DNA from: Adiantum capillus-veneris
Taxonomy: Eukaryota > Streptophyta > Polypodiopsida > Polypodiales > Pteridaceae
Length of the DNA: 64,000 nucleotides
Assembly: GCA_014529385.2 (NCBI GenBank)
Contig: CM043960.1
Location: forward strand, 75,806,410-75,870,409
Direction: 5' to 3'
Positions 1-11,336 of the stretch are shown one piece after another. The position numbers were made by a program, and so were the translations under genes. Within the stretch, counting starts at the first letter, position 1; every line of letters starts with the position of its first letter. A model generated the notes under the pieces. It was not told the origin of the DNA, did not search any database, and worked only from the letters and a program-made list of their open reading frames with translations.

Positions 1-286
1 GACAGAATTCTTAGGTCTGCATTCTATAAGGAGAAAAACAAATCTAAAAACAATGCTATTGTGCACACAGTTTTTAGAGCAGCACCTCACTTACACACAA
101 TCTTCCACACTCCTTTCTGAGCTTCCATAGGAGAATACATCGCTCTCAACTGAGCTCACAAGCTCCCATTGCATTCACAGAAAGCTTCCAAGCTTTCTTG
201 ATCTCTCCACCGCTGAGAGCGAGTGAGCTATTGCCTCGAAGCTCTCAAAGTCGTCCAATTGTGAGTGCACGAATGTGGTGCATGTG

Positions 287-288
<2 letters not shown>

Positions 289-318
<30 letters not shown>
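289..318. repeat. (GA)n microsatellite
   Basis: An uninterrupted GA dinucleotide run of about 30 bp in otherwise anonymous sequence. Poly-Arg/Glu and poly-Ser/Leu reading frames across it are low-complexity artefacts. Nothing else is recognised in 1-599. Confidence 0.9.
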
Positions 319-322
<4 letters not shown>

Positions 323-599
323 CAGGATGTGGGTGGAGCAGCCTCAGGAACTAACGATAAGGAGCTCCTTATTCTCATAAGTAATGAAGAATGAGGGTAT
401 GTACACAAGTGGGCGGGCGGGCGGCGGACAATGGACGTCCGGACGTGCAAAAGGGGGAGTGCCTTTACCCCAATAGTATTGAGTGGTTCTCAACAAGCTT
501 GGATGGAGGAGATCCTTCGATGATTCATCATTACGCTATAATGCTAATTGCATGAGCCATAATCTTGTAAATATTTCATTACTTAAATCTTATCAAATT

Positions 600-875
600 T
601 CTTAGTGCAGATTCTCCAGTTTACGCAGCACAAGTGCAAATTCGTTGCTTTAGGCAACACGACAAAAGATTCACTAGTTTAAAGAGTATGTGTAGATTTG
701 CCAATTTAGGTAGCACATGTGTAGATTTCCTGATTTATGCAACATGACAACATATTCACCAATTTAAAGAGTTTGTGTAACTCTGTCGATGTAGGTAGCA
801 CATGTCTAGATTCCCCAATTTATGCAATACCTCCAATTGCTGTCAATTCGTTGATATAGGCAATATCAATTACAA
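600..875. repeat. degenerate tandem repeat
   Basis: Imperfect repeats of a motif resembling TAGATTtgCCAATTTAGGTA followed by GCACATGTG recur several times, with longer units of about 100 bp that also contain ACCAATTTAAAGAGT-like words. The copies are diverged and no coding frame is supported. Function unknown. Confidence 0.55.
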
Positions 876-1166
876 ACTCATATTGTAGTGGCTTTGTCTT
901 GATATCAGAATATGACATATGTTGCTTATTATAGTGGTAAGGGACGCTAGAATTTGCAATATGTGGATGACGAAAGGCATAAACAAATTAGTATGTGTCA
1001 GTTTATGAGATTTTATTATGGTACTTGATGTTTCTATTCTAGCCACTATTTTTTACGAGTATGACTTGCATATGAATGACATAGCAACCGAAAGCAGTTT
1101 CTTCTTTATCGAAAGAGGTATATAATGGGATCTAATTATGATGCATTACCAATTATTTATTAAAGT

Positions 1167-1444
1167 TGTCATGCCAAGGGCATAACCCCCGGTGGTCAAG
1201 GACCAGGCCCACTAGTGTGGATAGGGAATGAGGCCCAAGGGGCTATATAAAGGGAGGTTGGGAGGATCATTCCAAGGCAGTCCCATCACGGGCTTCACAC
1301 TGGTAGCCATTGGTGGGGCTGCCTTGGAATGATCCTCCCAACCTCCCTTTAAATAGCCCCCTGGGCCTCATTTCCTATCCACACTAGCAACCGGCCCCTT
1401 AAGCCTGGTCCTTGAACACCGGGGTTTATGCCCTTGGCATGGCA
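1167..1444. repeat. long inverted repeat made of two head-to-head LTR fragments
   Basis: The left arm (about 1167-1306) starts TGTCATGCCAAGGGCATAA and the right arm (about 1307-1444) is its reverse complement, giving a stem of about 120 bp with a short loop. Each arm has a TATA-like element pointing inward: TATATAA at 1244-1250 on plus, and TATTTAAA at 1348-1355 on minus. A third copy of the same segment lies at 32283-32434. The TG start and TATA box suggest the 5' part of an LTR. The arms differ by a deletion of roughly 12 bp and several substitutions. Confidence 0.8.
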
Positions 1445-3710
1445 TTACTACCCCCTTGGAGAAGCGTTTTCGTCCTAAAAAACAAGAGTGGTGATACACT
1501 AATGTGTTCCACATTGGCATCCTTCATGGATCCAGCTATTCATTTTGACTAGACCATGGTTTTGTGGGAGGTTCAATGAAATTATGAATAACATTCTGAT
1601 TTTCCACATTGTTGTCCCTTTGCAACCGCCTTGATGTAACCGGCTTATATACAACATATTGTGTAGAGTCCATTTAGAACTCACTTGAGTATGCTAAATG
1701 AGTTATCACAACTAAGATGTACCCAAAAGAGTACCTCTTTTCACTTTCCATGGAAGTTACTTGATGACGTAACTCATCAACCAAGTTTAAGTCCTTGACT
1801 TGTAATCTTATCGTATCAGTAAACAACCCCACCATAACCAATGTTCAAGGTTAAGAACTTGAATTATACATGAAGCTCCAACTGGAGCAATAAATGCTTA
1901 CTAATTGGATTGCTTGGTGCTAACGTACGCACTTCACATATCCTTTAGCACAAGATTACACTTTGTAATCTGCCTAATTTGTCTATCCCCATGGATACCG
2001 ACAGTACTGAGGTGTGTTTTTCCACGGTTTACAGATAGTATTCCAAAATGACTAGTTAATAGGAACCACCGTTCCTTACAACATTAATTTAAAAAAAACA
2101 ACAATGTTATGAATAACCATCTTGGTTAACTTGAAAGATCCACAAGCATCCAAATCGAGCCATGACCTCTATTGGTGTTTGGTAGATCCAAAAATAAATT
2201 CATAGAGATACTACACATAGAGTGCAAAATGCTTCATAAGCAACTAATGTGATGAATATGCATGCCGTTCCAAATCAGCCTTTGTTAAACACTATGGTCC
2301 ATAACACCTAGTGTGCAAGCATTTAGTAAAAATAGATCCGAACCTGCATATCCATGATTGTACTTGCCAAGACCTATGGCGAATGTGATGCTCCTAGCAC
2401 GCATTAAAGAGGAGTGTAAATATTCCTAGCACGCATTAAAGAGGAGTGTAAATATTCCTGAAAAAGAATACTTTCGATTGCAATCATTTGCAAGCCTTTC
2501 TGCAACGTTTGAACCATAAGAAGGTAAAACATAAGTCACTTCTAGGTACAAACAATGAAACTTTTTCATTAACAACACATAGCCTTGCTATAAGCATAAA
2601 CAATTATCCGTTAGAGCTGTTTAACAACACTTGTAACTTAACAAGTGGTTCTAAGTATCCGGCAATTTCTGGCCATTGAAATTGTTCCTGATATGTCGTG
2701 CTGAAAATGGTATGGTAAACGGATTTGATCAGCACCTAAGGACTTGGTCGCAACACATAATTGAAATAGTGGGCGCCAATGTCAATCCTAGAGACTCGTA
2801 TTCTCTACATGTGGAATATGTCTCATGTAAGGATGTTTGAAAAAAGAACATCCTTCAAGTATGAGATGTACTTGTGTGTGGAGGTAATTGCAAACACTCC
2901 GCTACGTGAGTGAGAGGGACCCTCATTATCCTTACTCCACACTGGCTAAACCAAAATCCTTGAGTTCCTAGACCATGTTGTATCCCTTGTGACAACATGT
3001 GTTAAAACTGCATAATGCATAAATGTGTATTGGACACTATGGTCCAAAATGTTGTACTCTTACATGACCTTGTCATATCTCTTAAAGAGCAAAATGGATG
3101 AAAACATAGAAGTTTATACATCCTACTTGGAAAATTAAAAACTTATTCAAACAAGAAACAAAACCAAATCAGATGTGTACCTGGAGGTTGAACCTAGTAT
3201 TCACTTACCTGTAATAATCAAAGGCACCTACCCAAATTTCCCTCATGCAAAGGCTTAGGAACACTAATTGATAATCGGTGAAATTCAAGTAGTATTGCAA
3301 ATATAACCCTGGGTGTTTCCTTTGCAATCCAAACCCCTTGGTTAATATCTACATTTGCCAAACCCCTTGGTTAGACTTTTTGTAGGGAAACCGCTCAACT
3401 AGCAGTTGGGCCCTCGGATCAAGTCCCTGACCCCCCCTTGAGTTATCCCTTGTTACTTCGGAAGCTTAATATTGTTCACTACACCTTGGCAGTTTGTGGA
3501 CTTTTTTTCGTGAGCGTGCAAGTGTGAAAGTTCCAAGAATTGACCATCAATACTTAGTAAGTGATTCAATAACCATGGCTGGGTCTTACCCCAAAACTCT
3601 ACTCATATAGACACTCTTAGTGCTATAGATAAAATAGGAGATTCACTAAATTTGGAATCATATTCACAAATGGATATTTTCTAGACCCAAAAGGTGGATG
3701 TAAGGATTTT
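1445..3710. other. no gene recognised
   Basis: Only short frames without recognisable domains occur on either strand. The sequence is probably old, decayed transposon DNA, but I see no diagnostic motif apart from the small tandem duplication at 2393-2456. Confidence 0.5.
2393..2456. repeat. perfect 32-bp tandem duplication
   Basis: Two identical adjacent copies (2393-2424 and 2425-2456) of a unit beginning CCTAGCACGCATTAAAGAGG. This is a local duplication with no visible coding role. Confidence 0.9.
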
Positions 3711-4185
3711 TGCTGAAACAATCCTTGGTTTGATGATTGTTGCATCCACATATCGTACAAGGTCTAGTGCTGGTAGTAGGCCTTGTTGAAGTTGCAGACC
3801 TGGTTGAAGTGCAACCACGAGCTACATATGCAGTCGGTACAAAAGAGCTAATTCGTGGTATTCATTGCTCTTTTTCCTGCAACGAATTAACAATACCATC
3901 CAAAGAAGGCAGAGGATCCTTCTCCTTTAAAATAGTGACAATTTGACGAAATTCCGCAGGTAGGCTATTAAAAAAAACGGCTATACGATTTTCATCTGGG
4001 ATAGGAGCTTCAACATAAATTAGCTGAGTGCAGATGCTTTTGAGTCTGTTAGCTAAAGCGACAATATTTTCATTTTCACGCATTAAAAGAGAATACAACT
4101 CCATTTTAAGGCTCATTTTGGAGTATTTTGGTTTAGGACCAAACACTTTCTCTAGTTCCATCCAAGCAGCATTTGCAGATTGCAT
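3711..4185 (-). pseudogene. copia-type gag remnant with CCHC zinc knuckle
   Basis: The frame at 3862-4185 resembles the core of plant copia Gag (UBN2-like), with the words MELYSLLMRENENIV, LANRLKSI and FFNSLPAEFRQIV. It stops at 3862. Further along the minus strand (about 3715-3764) the translation gives C-T-I-C-G-C-N-N-H-Q-T-K-D-C, a CX2CX4HX4C retroviral-type zinc knuckle. The primer site and 5' LTR of the same element lie just upstream at 4432-4587, so order and orientation fit one minus-strand element. No protease, integrase or RT follows towards lower coordinates, so the element is a 5' remnant. Family assignment is from motif and context. Confidence 0.75.
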
Positions 4186-4431
4186 ATCATCCGGATATGA
4201 ATATAATCATCGAGCTCTCCTCTGTCTGCTGACTGCGCTGATGGCGTTTTTTTTGCAGAGCCTATAGAGCCCGAGTTAGCAGGGGCAAGTGAGTCAAATT
4301 GTCATCAAAAACGCATGGCGACCATGTGGATGGCGGGCTTGCTTGGTTTGTTGCAGGTCGTTCAACCGCCTCTCTCCTCTCTAAGCGGCCGCTCCCGCGT
4401 TGGTGTATCGAGCCAAGGACCGAGAGCATGG

Positions 4432-4504
4432 GCTCTGATACCATATGTTGAGGCAGGAGAGCTATGGTGGATGCAGTCTTGCAGGCATGGGGTGCAGCAG
4501 AAGA

Positions 4505-4571
<67 letters not shown>

Positions 4572-4587
4572 GACACGATACTCAACA
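4432..4587 (-). mobile_element. primer-binding site plus short 5' LTR of the decayed copia element
   Basis: On the minus strand TGGTATCAGAGC (4432-4443) matches the plant initiator-Met-tRNA primer site. Two bases away lies an LTR-like segment, 4446-4587, with matching inverted ends TGTTGAG...CTCAACA. Most of its 142 bp is a (GA)n tract at 4508-4567. The partner 3' LTR is not found in the window. The outer boundary is inferred only from the inverted ends. Confidence 0.65.
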
Positions 4588-5057
4588 AAATAAAACAAGG
4601 ACACGCTATGATTATTGTATTGAAATCCTTCGTAAACACTTACAATATAAAAGACAAACTTGCCATGCATAACTTGGACTCCAAATGAAGCTACTTGCGT
4701 GCTTCATAAAAGGGGAGTTTCCCACATGCTAGATGCACACTGGGCTTGCATACCCAACAAGTGTGTCCCTTCACGTTCATTGCGAAAGGTGTCTGCTCGA
4801 TTGTCGACTCTCGAGTTGTTTTCCAAAGATCGAGCTTCAAAAACTTTGTAATTAGTCAAGATGACTCAAGAGCGACGATCATCTTTAGTCGAAAACTGAA
4901 ACTTTTCTCTTATTTTATGTATCTCTGCGAACATGTGACGTTGGCGAGAGGTCTATACGGCCTTGAGAACAATGCTCAAGCACAAGAGGAAGGAGGGGGG
5001 GCTTGACTGTGGGTACCCTCCCTTAATCAATTTATTTCATAACCCTAAGGCTCATGG
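4588..5057. other. no gene recognised; left flank of the copia array
   Basis: No domain or strong repeat is seen. The last five bases, CATGG (5053-5057), abut the array and nearly match the CTTGG that follows the right LTR of array copies 1-4. Confidence 0.5.
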
Positions 5058-5284
5058 TGTTGGAATTAGGGTTGCAAGGAAACACACACAGCTTGGAGAA
5101 GACGAAGGAAGCTCAAGGCACACAATAGAGAGTGTATAACTTAGAGTGCAATGGAAAGATAGATAGCCCTAGAGTGATGGGCGTATATACAATGCACGGG
5201 GGGAAAAACCTCCTAAAGAGGGAAAAAATGCCCCGGTGGTCCTAATGTGTTCACACACGTCACTACCACATGTATATGGTAACA
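5058..5284 (-). repeat. leftmost LTR of the array (3' LTR of copy 1)
   Basis: A 227-bp LTR with TG...CA ends. GTATATAC (5183-5190) reads as a TATA-like element on the minus strand. The polypurine tract AGGGGGGATT abuts its inner edge at 5285-5295. The sequence mixes features of the two LTR variants found in the rest of the array. Confidence 0.93.
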
Positions 5285-5359
5285 AATCCCCCCTGGAGTG
5301 ATGCGGTGAACGAGAGCTGGCACATGAGTAAAGGGAAGTGCCATGCCCTAAGGACATGA

Positions 5360-7130
5360 TCAATCCACAAAGGGGAGTAAGCCCAAAGCTTTGCGGAAAG
5401 CTTCAAGCTTCTCACGAGACAATGCCTTTGTGAAAAGATCTGCAAGGTTGTCCTATGTTGGCACATAAGCCAAGCTGATCTCTCCTGCTGAGAGCCTCTC
5501 CCTAACATAGTGGTAATGCACCTCAATGTGCTTTGTGCGAGCATGAAAACTGGGTTCCTCGCAACTGCCAATGCGCTCTGACTGTCAATGTAGATAGTGT
5601 TGGCAGTGTCCTGTCCAACACCCAAATCAGCCATAAGGCATCTGAGCCATACACACTCAACTGTAGCTGTGAAGACTGCCCTGTACTCAGCCTCACAACT
5701 CGAAGTGGCCACAGTAGGTTGCTTCTTGCTCAACCATGATATACATGAACTGCCAAGCATGAAACAAAAACCACTTGTGGACACTCGCGTGTCAAAACAA
5801 CCAGCCCAATCGAAGTCCGAAAAAGCATGTAAGTCTGGTGGCAATGATCCCCCCTTGGGATAAAACAAGCCAAGATGTAAAGTGCCACTAAGGTATCGGA
5901 AAATCCTCTTGACAGCCTGCCAATGCTTAGACCCTGGGCTATGCATAAATCTAATCACCTGTGAGACTGAAAACTGAATATATGGCCTTGTGTTGCATAC
6001 ATAAATGAGGCAGCCAACCGCAGTTTGGTAAAGAGTGACATCAACAGGATCGCCAGCATCATATAGACTCAACTTTAAACCTGTTTCCATTGGAGTGGCA
6101 ATAGGTTTGCAATCCTCAAGTCCAAACTTACATAGCAATGTTTCCATGTAACTTTTCTGACACAAAGCAAAACCACCATCACACTGCTTAAACTGTATAC
6201 CCAAGAAATGATGCAACACCCCAAATATTTCATCTTGAAAGTAGCATTCAAATCAGCCTTAAATTCAGCAATATGTCTCTCATTTAGTCCAGTGATCAGC
6301 AAATCATCGACATAAAGGACCACAATGAGAAGTACATCATCCTCACGCTTTACATACAATGTGCTTTCTGTTGGACTGTTACGAAAGCCTCGTTTCACCA
6401 AATGAGTGTCAGCGTTCTCATACCAAGCACGAGGAGATTGCTTCAACCCATACAGAGCCTTCTTACATCTGCACACTTTGTCCTCTTGTCCTTTTATGAC
6501 ATAACCGCGAGGCTGCATTACATTAACTTCCTCAAATATGTCACCATTCAAGAAAGCAGTAACAATGTCTGATTGATGTACATCCCAACCAAAATGAGCT
6601 GCCAATGCACATAGAAAACGTACAGTAGTCGTACGACAAAGTGGGAGCAAAAGTCTCTTCATAATCTATGCCTTTTTGCTGTGCATAACCTTTTGCAACA
6701 AGTCGAGCCTTATGGCGATCAATCTCACCATCCGGCTTGCGTTTCAACTTGTAAACCCACTTCGTACCAATGGGAGGCAAATCACATAAAGTCCATGTGT
6801 CATTTTCTATGAGTGCATCATATTCTGATTGCATGGCAGCCATCCAATTTTCTGAATTCTGTGCTTCATCAAAAGACAGAGGCTCCTCAACATCATGTAA
6901 GCTAGACACAGCCAAAGCATAACAATCTGATGCATAAGATGCATGGCGTGAGCCTGAACGAGTACGACTAGACAAAGGTTCATCCAATTTACTGTCACGC
7001 AAAGTGTGCACTAGCCATTTTGGCATACCTCTAGCCTGCTCATTTTTAGCCCTTTCCTCATCAAGTACATTTGTACATCTGCATCAGTAATAGGCTGATC
7101 TAGAACATTGTTAGAAACCCCCATAGGCTG
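5360..7130 (-). pseudogene. copy 1 RT-RNase H remnant
   Basis: Fragments of the copia RT (TKWVYKLKRKPDG; YVDDLLI in the frame ending at 6075) and RNase H (SSCEAEYRAVFTATVECVWL; DSQSALAVARNP) lie in three overlapping frames (6541-7026, 6075-6662 and 5263-6219). Relative to copy 4 there is a small deletion removing the GKKA region before TKWVYK, an extra base before the conserved TTVRF word, and the 1-nt deletion at the end of the palm domain that is shared with copies 2, 3 and 5. It is non-functional as it stands. Confidence 0.9.
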
Positions 7131-10100
7131 TACATTTGCCTCATTGGAATTTACATTCGTATTTCTGTTAGGAAATAAGACGTAGCTAAATAGATAATTG
7201 AGTAGATTACTTAATGGAGAGAGACAGATTTATATACACGAGATTATAGAGTAGAGAGAGAGAGAGAGAGTACACATGATATACGTGGTTCATCCAATGT
7301 GGGCTATGTCCACAGGAAAGCAGCCACTCAATGGCTTTAGTACTTCAAAACAAGAAGTAGTTTACAAAGGGATTATACCCTTAATGGAGCTCCCGCCTTG
7401 CTTCACTCTCACCACCTCACACTCACCTTGTTGCATCAACTTCACACTATGAAATGTGTGTAGAAATGGCCTCCTTTTATAGGCCAAAAGGGCTGCCCTC
7501 TCTTATGAGAGACAACCATGTGTAGCCGCCCTTGTGCGAATAAGTCCAAATCGGACCCTCCAATCCACCCATGTGTGGCCGCCCTTGAGAAGACAAGTCC
7601 GCTTTTGAATTCGGCCACCGGCCATTGACTTCCGACCACCGGCCACCGGCCATTGGCCATTGACTACTGGCCACCGGCCAACCTATCGGTTGTTTTCCGA
7701 CCACTTTCCGGCCGCCGTCCGGCCATAATATTCCGGCGAAAAAGAGTCTCGGGGGCCTTTAAAGTTGCCCTTGATTCTTGTCCGTGAAAATTTTGGTTTC
7801 CGGTGAGTGATTTTCCTTCATGCACGATGGCTTCTCCTCATAATGGGGGCCTTACAAATGTGCGCTTTTACCAGAGAAAATTACAAGGGTAAATCAGGCT
7901 CCATACTTAACAATTTCCACCACTGAAAAGAGGCAACAAAGTGTCATAAATGTCCTGTGAGCTTACATTACTGTCTCTAGTACATGATAGCAAGGGTTGA
8001 ACAGAATCTTCCACAAACACTACATCCCGAGAAACCAGAATACGTTTTGTTTGCGGATGATACAACCTGTAACCTTTGCTTTCAGCACTATAACCAACAA
8101 AAATACATTTGACAGCCTTATCATCCAATTTTCTACGTTGCACTTGTGGCACAAAAGCATATGCCAAATAGCCAAAAACACGCATGTGCTCAATAGAAGG
8201 CTTTCTATCATGCCATGCTTCATATTTAGTACTAGACTGCAAAGCTTTCGTAGGACACCTGTTAAGTACATAAGTGGCACACATGATGGCCTCAAGCCAA
8301 AAAGAATGTGGCAAAGCTTGACTTTTGATCGTACATCGTGCCATTTCCATCAGTGACCTGTTTTTCCTCTCAGCAACACCATTTTGCTGAGGTGTATAAG
8401 GCACTGTACATTGGTGTTTTATCCCACGACTAGCCAGAATGCATTAAATTCATGAGACACATACTCCCCCCCTCGATCGGAATGGGGGGTGCCCATAGTA
8501 CATTTCGAGACATTTTCAACCATAGCCAGAAATTGTTTGAAGCACACAAAAACTTCGGACTTCGCTTTAAGCGGAAATACCCATGCATGCCTGGAGTAAT
8601 CATCAATGAAAGTCACGAAGTACAGGTAATTGCCCAAGGACGGAGTTTGCATGGGCCCACAAACATCACTATGCACAAGCTGCAACCTGCATGTGGCCCG
8701 AATTGAACCATCCTTTGGAAATTTAGAACACTGCATCTTACCCAAAATACAGCCTTCACAAACATGTTTGACAGGTGCTTCAAGAGGCTGCAAAGAAGCA
8801 ACCATATCAAATTTCTGCAAACGCAGCAAACTAACAAAATTCAGATGACCAAAACGTGCATGCCAAAGTTTTGCATATGAAATAGCCCTTGAATCTGCAA
8901 TAGCATTTGCAAAATTTTGTCCACACTTGTCATACAAAGTGAGCTTATACAGCCCACGGCACAAAAGCCCAGATGCAACAATTTCATCACCAAAACTGAG
9001 ATCATGAACTGTACATCTGTCATCCACAAATTTGACTACAAGTCCAAGTCTAGCAAGTGCGGATACAGACAATAGATTCTTCTTGATCCCAGGTACATAA
9101 AGTGCATCAACAAGTGTGAAGGAACTGCCATTAGCAGCAGTGAGCACAATCTTTCCAACTCCCTGAACTGGATAAGAGGCGTTTTTGGCACAAGTGACTG
9201 AATTCCCATGAGGGACAGACTCGAGAGAGGTAAACAATTCACGATGTGAGGTAATGTGCTTTGTAGCACCACTGTCGAAATACCACACATGTGAATCTGC
9301 AGCAACTGACAAGCATGCATCATGGACAGCAGGATTGTAAGTGCACTCTGCGCTAAAAGCCCATTCTGCATCAACATCAGCATCACAATCTCCTTTCACA
9401 GAAGACTCAACAATGGCTGCATTTGTAGTGGACCAGCATTTGCAGTGGAACCACCCTCTTTCTTCTTAGCCTCTTTGGCCTTCAACTAGGACACGACTTG
9501 ATCAAGTGATCATTGGCTTTACAATAATGGCAACGCATCTTCTTTTTGCCCTTATCACCAGAAATGCCAGACGAAGTGCTGCCAGCAGAAAGCATTAGAA
9601 CAGAATTTTTGCCACTCGCAGCAGAACCATAAGAAGTGGCTCTGCATTACTGTTACCACCCTTTCTTGAGAAGCAATAAAAGCCTGTCAACTGCACGCTG
9701 CCTAGTCCTGTTTTTTCTAGAAAGTGACTCTTGCAACAACAATGTGCATAATGCATCAAACTTGACAACTTCAGGATTTCTTGGGTCATCAGTCTCCAAG
9801 TACTAGCAAAAGTCTGGTAGGAATCTGGTAAGGCATCAAGAACAGTCTGCACAAGGGAACTGTCAGAAATGACTTCACCTGCAGAAATGAGTTGCTCATT
9901 GATATCCTTGACACTAGCAAGGAAAGTGTCCATATCATCTTCCTCATGCATAATCTTCGACTCTAGCTCTTTACGCAGCAAAGCAATTTTAGCCTCATTG
10001 CGGCTTGCATAAAGACCTGCTAGAATATCCCAAGCCTGTTTTGCAGATTTTGCTGAACGGATGTGAGGAATAAGGTGCGCTTCACAGACAACGCAATCAA

Positions 10101-10380
10101 TGCATGAGCCTGCGCATCCTTAACATCCCAACGAGCTTGTTCTGCTGTAGGCAAAACAACTCTAACAGCTGCAATCCTTGCAGCAAGACCTGCAACATCC
10201 TCAATATCGCCTACATCTTCAGAACCAGGACGTACATCAATGCCCTGCACAATGTTCCAGACACCTTTTGACACAAGAACGTGTTGCATCATATAAGCCC
10301 ACATAGGGTAGTTTGTCCCCATCCAACCTGTCCTCAGCAGCAAACATCTTGAACACATCTGTGTTGTTGTTGTCAGCCAT
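7131..10380 (-). pseudogene. copy 1 gag-protease-integrase remnant, split by a solo LTR
   Basis: The gag ATG corresponds to 10380 (MADNNN). The frame is broken near 10310, near 10065 and again in gag. Protease (WYFDSGATKHIT) and the integrase HHCC and first Asp region are readable in 8419-9399, and the integrase Glu region in 7907-8404. The integrase tail is separated from the next frame by the 747-bp insertion at 7166-7912. Several lesions are single-base indels in short runs. Confidence 0.9.
7166..7912 (-). mobile_element. solo LTR (747 bp) nested in copy 1
   Basis: Copies 2-5 lack this segment, so both boundaries are exact. It has TG...CA ends (TGTTAG...TTAACA) and is flanked by a perfect 5-bp duplication ATTTC (7161-7165 and 7913-7917). 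TATAAAAG at 7474-7481 on minus is a good TATA box and sets the orientation. It contains a GA tract near 7255-7271 and short tandem words around GGCCACCGGCCATTG (about 7610-7690). No internal domain is present, so it is a solo LTR left by LTR-LTR recombination of an unrelated element. Confidence 0.92.
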
Positions 10381-10739
10381 GGTAAATGCTGCACCTGATG
10401 TGAAAACTGCCCGAAAATAGGAGAAATGGAGCGGGAACAACTGTGTGCTATATAGCACAAACCGTAAAGACTATAAGGCACCTGTTATGCAGAAAACGGC
10501 ACTGACAGAAAATCTGCACAAAATGACGAAATAACCTGTGCAGTACTGCCCGTAGTGGAAACGAGGCCGAAATGAGCCCAAATCAAAATTTCTGAGCAGA
10601 CAGAGCTCTTCGAGTCGACCCAAAATAATCGTCGACCTGCGAACGCTTGCCAAAGCTCACTGAAATCGAGAAAGTGAGCAGCGTGTGCTGGAGCAGCTGG
10701 CGACTAAGCCGGGAGGACGTGACCTGCTCTGATACCAAT

Positions 10740-11261
10740 TGTTGGAATTAGGGTTGCAGAGAAAGACACATAGCTTGGAGAAGATGAAGGAAGCTCAAGG
10801 CACACAATAGAGAGTGTATAACTAGTGTGCAATGGAAAGATAGATAGCCCTAGAGTGATGGGCGTATATACAATGCACGGGGAAAAAACCTCCTAAAGAG
10901 GGAAAAAATGCCCCGGCGGTCCTAGTGTGTTCACACACATCACTACCACATGTATATGGTAACACTTGGGCCTTGGACGGACCTGTGTGAAAGAAGAGGT
11001 TACACGAGGTCTGGCGATGGCGGCAGGGCAAAACTGTTGGAATTAGGGTTGCAGAGAAACACACACAGCTTGGAGAAGACGAAGGAAGCTCAAGGCACAC
11101 AATAGAGAGTGTATTCCTTAGTGTGCAATGGAAAAATAGATAGCCCTAGAGTGATGGGCGTATATACAATGCACGGGGGAAAAAACCTCCTAAAGAGGGA
11201 AAAAATGCCCCGGCGGTCCTAGTGTGTTCACACACATCACTACCACATGTATATGGTAACA
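10740..11261 (-). repeat. junction 1: LTR - 70-bp spacer - LTR
   Basis: The right LTR of copy 1 (10740-10964, variant a: AAAGACACATAGC) is followed by a spacer, 10965-11034, running from CTTGGGCCTTGG to GGGCAAAAC. The left LTR of copy 2 follows (11035-11261, variant b: AAACACACACAGC). The spacer has no homology to the element and is repeated at the other three junctions. Confidence 0.93.
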
Positions 11262-11336
11262 AATCCCCCCTGGAGTGATGCGGTGAACGAGAGCTGGCAC
11301 ATGAGTAAAGGTAAGTGCCATGCCCTGAGGACATGA

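Larger units (their letters stand above)
5058..10964 (-). mobile_element. array copy 1, most degraded, with nested solo LTR
   Basis: LTRs are 5058-5284 and 10740-10964, with the primer site at 10726-10737. The internal region is broken into many short frames by substitutions and indels and is interrupted by a foreign solo LTR at 7166-7912. It diverges more from copies 2-5 than they do from one another. It still has a sense codon (CAG, 7128-7130 on minus) where copies 2-5 have TAG, so it separated from them before that mutation or escaped homogenisation. Confidence 0.93.

Noticed and set aside
4262-4670. Overlapping frames on both strands with poly-Arg/Glu or poly-Ser/Leu stretches
   Set aside because: They are translations of the (GA)n tract at 4508-4567. 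The same applies to frames at 175-450, 31837-32268 and 32523-33128.
10726-10737. tRNA-like sequence GCTCTGATACCA recurring through the window
   Set aside because: It is the reverse complement of the initiator-Met-tRNA primer-binding site beside each 5' LTR, not a tRNA gene. No cloverleaf surrounds it.
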